NCBI GenBank assembly: GCA_050734185.1
Contig: JBOHUE010000116.1
Coordinates: 1-7,857 of the forward strand
Origin: JAFALX01 sp050734185
Lineage (GTDB): Bacteria > Chloroflexota > Dormibacteria > Aeolococcales > Aeolococcaceae
Direction of reading: 5' to 3'
Length of the DNA: 7,857 bases
Made by a program: the position numbers and the translations under genes. How positions within the stretch are numbered: position 1 is the first letter of the stretch; each line of letters opens with the position of its first letter. Below are positions 5,850 through 7,857 of the stretch, in pieces. The notes below the pieces were generated by a model. That model was not told the DNA's origin. It made no database searches and was given only the letters and a program-made list of their open reading frames with translations.

Positions 5850-5853
5850 AACC

Positions 5854-7761
5854 ATGTGCTTCAAGAACCTACCGGTTGAGTTTGACGAGACGGGGCGTCC
5901 GTTCCTTCGTCAGGGCTGGGAGTCGGCATACAACGCCGAGGCCGGCAAGAACGTGGTCGGCGGATCGCCCCCGATGCAGCCGGACCCGGCGAAGGTCCAG
6001 CAGATGCTCGCCACGCAGGCGAACATCCAGGAGTTCAACGTCGACCCGGTCACCCGCATCGCCGGTGCGCTGGCGCTGCACACCGTGGCCGACCTGCAGG
6101 AACGCAAGATGGTCGAGTCGCGGAGCATGGCGACCCTGTTCCGCGGATACGAAATCATCCTGCAGGGGCGTGACCCGCGTGACGCGATCTTCATCTCGAG
6201 CCGTGCATGCGGCGTGTGCGGCGGCGTCCACGCAGTGACGTCGGCGTACGCACTCGACATGGCGTTCGATGTTGTTCCGCCGCCACTGGGCACCGTCGTG
6301 CGCAACCTGCTGCTGGCAGCAGAGTTCCTGTACGACCAGCCGCTGATCTTCCTGCTCGGCATGGTGGACTTCTGCGAGTCCGCAATCCGCGCAACCAACC
6401 CGGAGATCTGGGAGCGCGCGGTGCGCACTCCTTCGCGCTACGCCGAGGTCCACGGCTACAAGACGATCGGCGACCTGATGATGGGGCTCAACCCGCTGAC
6501 CGGGCAGAGCTACCTCGAGGTCCTCGAGAAGACCCGCCTCGGCCGGGAGATGTACGTGGTGCTCGGCGGCAAGTACCCGCACCCGCAGACGATCGTGCCC
6601 GGTGGTGTCACCACCACCGTCACCCGCAGCGCGCTGCAGGACTACTTCGTCCGTCTCGGCCTCTTCTTCGACTGGGCCAAGAAGCAGGCGACCATCGCCG
6701 ACGACCTGTTCGACTTCATGTACGCGATCAACCCCGAGTACGCGAACGTCGGCAAGCGGCAGGCGAACCTCATCGACACCGGCATCTGGGACGACCCGGA
6801 TGCGTACGACGCGACGTACAAGAACGCGAACGAATGGGGCAACGCTCGCTGGGCGACGCCGGGCTGCGTTGTTGACGGGAAGTTGGTCACCACCAACCTG
6901 AACGACATCAACATCGGGCTCGAGGAGTTCGTCTCCCACTCCTTCTACGAGGAATGGACCAACGGCAGCAACGCCACATACCGCACGGACCCGAACGGCG
7001 CGCCGATCAGCCCGTACCACATGTGGAACAAGGTCACGATCCCGAAGGCCGGCAAGACCAGCTGGAAGGACCGCTACACCTGGGACACCGCTCCGCGCTG
7101 GGACCGGCACACCATGGAGACCGGTGCGTACTCCCGCATGTGGACCACCGCGGTCGCACAGAAGATTCGTCCCAACGAGTTCCTCGAGGCGACCGGTACA
7201 AGCCTGAAGTTCCATCTGCCCGCGGGCGAACTGCCGGCGATGGATCTCGAGTGGAAGGTGCCGTTCGACAACTGGAACGCGTTCGAGCGCAACCGTGGCC
7301 GGTGCTACGCCGAGGCCTTCAACTGCACCGTCGCGATGAACAACCTGCTCAAGGCATGGCAGCTCATCAAGGACGGCGAGGACAAGGCGTTCACCAACTA
7401 CGAGATCCCCAAGGACGAGCGCGTTGCGGTCGGCTACTGGGGCGCTGGTCGTGGCTATCTCGTCCATCACCTGATCATGGACAAGGGCCTGATCAAGAAC
7501 TACCAGATCGTGACCCCGTCGACGTGGAACGCCTCGCCGATGGATCCGTTCGGTCAGTCGGGTGCCTACGAAGAGGCGGTGCTCAACACGCCGATCCTGG
7601 AGAACTTCGAGAAGCCGGAGGACTTCAAGGGCATCGACGTGCTCCGCGCCATCCGCTCGTTCGACCCGTGCATGCCGTGCACCACGCACGTCTACGACAC
7701 CAACAACAAGCTGATCGTCAACAAGGAGGTCAACACCTGCGCCTGTGCGCTCGATGACTGA
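5854..7761 (+). CDS. hhyL: [NiFe]-hydrogenase large (catalytic) subunit, group 1h-like
   Basis: This subunit binds the NiFe(CN)2CO centre that splits H2. The ATG at 5854 is favoured over ATG 5746: it follows the small-subunit stop by 4 bp, has AAAGG 8 bp upstream, and avoids a 104-bp overlap. The 635 residues contain the N-terminal nickel motif SRACGVCGGVH (116-126, C119 and C122), the TLFRGYEIILQGRDPRDA block (94-111, E100 equivalent to the Mg-ligand Glu), and the C-terminal motif SFDPCMPCTTH (602-612, C606 and C609). The RGYLVHH segment has R533 at the position of the active-site Arg, although the usual PRG is GRG. DPVTRIAGAL (64-73) has Ala70 where most [NiFe]-hydrogenases have the catalytic Glu. 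A 23-residue tail follows H612, which the downstream protease would probably remove. It lacks any export signal. Confidence 0.95.
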   Translation: MCFKNLPVEFDETGRPFLRQGWESAYNAEAGKNVVGGSPPMQPDPAKVQQMLATQANIQEFNVDPVTRIAGALALHTVADLQERKMVESRSMATLFRGYEIILQGRDPRDAIFISSRACGVCGGVHAVTSAYALDMAFDVVPPPLGTVVRNLLLAAEFLYDQPLIFLLGMVDFCESAIRATNPEIWERAVRTPSRYAEVHGYKTIGDLMMGLNPLTGQSYLEVLEKTRLGREMYVVLGGKYPHPQTIVPGGVTTTVTRSALQDYFVRLGLFFDWAKKQATIADDLFDFMYAINPEYANVGKRQANLIDTGIWDDPDAYDATYKNANEWGNARWATPGCVVDGKLVTTNLNDINIGLEEFVSHSFYEEWTNGSNATYRTDPNGAPISPYHMWNKVTIPKAGKTSWKDRYTWDTAPRWDRHTMETGAYSRMWTTAVAQKIRPNEFLEATGTSLKFHLPAGELPAMDLEWKVPFDNWNAFERNRGRCYAEAFNCTVAMNNLLKAWQLIKDGEDKAFTNYEIPKDERVAVGYWGAGRGYLVHHLIMDKGLIKNYQIVTPSTWNASPMDPFGQSGAYEEAVLNTPILENFEKPEDFKGIDVLRAIRSFDPCMPCTTHVYDTNNKLIVNKEVNTCACALDD

Positions 7762-7769
7762 GAGCAGGC

Positions 7770-7857
7770 TTGGGTAGTCACATCCTTATAGCCGGCGTCG
7801 GCTACACATATCTCCACGACTGGTCGGTGGGACCGAAGGTCGCGGCCCTCTTGCAGG
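7770..7857 (+). CDS. Putative hydrogenase maturation protease (HybD/HyaD-like), 3' end cut by window edge
   Basis: Only 29 codons are present. From a TTG at 7770 the frame reads GSHILIAGVGYTYLHDWSVG then PKVAALLQ, matching the N-terminal Rossmann-like strand and turn of hydrogenase endopeptidases (ILVLGVGN.L..DEGvGv...). An in-frame stop at 7755-7757 rules out an earlier start, leaving TTG 7770 as the best choice; the ribosome site is weak (AGCAGG, very close). Proteases of this family remove the C-terminal tail of the large subunit after nickel insertion. The family's conserved Asn after GxG is Tyr here, and the second acidic position (E16 in HybD) aligns with Trp. Position 8 bp after the large subunit strongly supports the call; the missing C-terminus prevents checking the other nickel ligands. 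Confidence 0.7.
   Translation, partial: MGSHILIAGVGYTYLHDWSVGPKVAALLQ

Noticed and set aside
5746..5853. Upstream ATG extension of the large subunit
   Set aside because: The extra 36 residues are low-complexity and overlap the small subunit; ATG 5854 has a ribosome site and normal operon spacing.
5869..7689. 606-codon open frame on the minus strand
   Set aside because: It is the antisense shadow of the large hydrogenase subunit, a common effect of high-GC codon use; the translation is Arg/Val/His-rich with no recognisable domain.
1..7857. CRISPR arrays, insertion sequences, tRNA or rRNA genes
   Set aside because: I saw no regularly spaced repeats, transposase-like frames, terminal inverted repeats or RNA-gene motifs; the window is densely filled by the listed genes.

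Overview
The window is a high-GC bacterial [NiFe]-hydrogenase locus. It looks like an aerobic soil-type bacterium that scavenges H2, such as a deep-branching actinobacterium (Thermoleophilia-like) or a Chloroflexota/Dormibacterota relative. This rests on base composition, frequent GTG/TTG starts, a high-GC type promoter (TTGACT, 17 bp, TAGCGT) and a hydrogenase resembling the 'actinobacterial-type' (group 1h and relatives, e.g. 1l) enzymes linked to trace H2 oxidation. The taxonomic call is an inference; no rRNA or other marker is present.

Layout. Four genes on the minus strand read leftward from about 2524: a biotin-ligase-like protein with a degraded active site, the HypC chaperone, a small muconolactone-isomerase-like protein, and an archaeal-type (ATPase_2/DUF234-like) P-loop ATPase that runs off the left edge. 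Neighbours are directly abutting or up to 36 bp apart, so they probably form one operon. A 161-bp divergent intergenic region (2525-2685) separates them from the rightward genes.

On the plus strand, five very small proteins (93-108 aa) follow in near-overlapping order (2686-4208). Each has one N-terminal membrane helix and a soluble helical tail, and at least two pairs look like paralogues. A small soluble protein of unknown function comes next (4218-4502), then a promoter and leader with a hairpin, then the hydrogenase small subunit (4626-5849) and large subunit (5854-7761). The first 29 codons of a putative maturation protease (from 7770) end the window.

Working model. The SL pair is the H2-oxidising core. 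It has no Tat signal and no C-terminal membrane helix, so it should be cytosolic and need a separate route to the membrane quinone pool. The five-protein membrane array is the obvious candidate scaffold or quinone conduit (functionally like HucM of the Huc hydrogenase, but not visibly homologous). HypC and the protease mature the large subunit. The ligase-like, isomerase-like and ATPase proteins are candidate accessory factors of unknown role. Notable sequence oddities are a Cys where the characterised actinobacterial-type enzyme has an Asp ligand at the proximal cluster, an Ala at the usual catalytic proton-transfer Glu, and a Trp at the usual nickel-sensing acidic residue of the protease.
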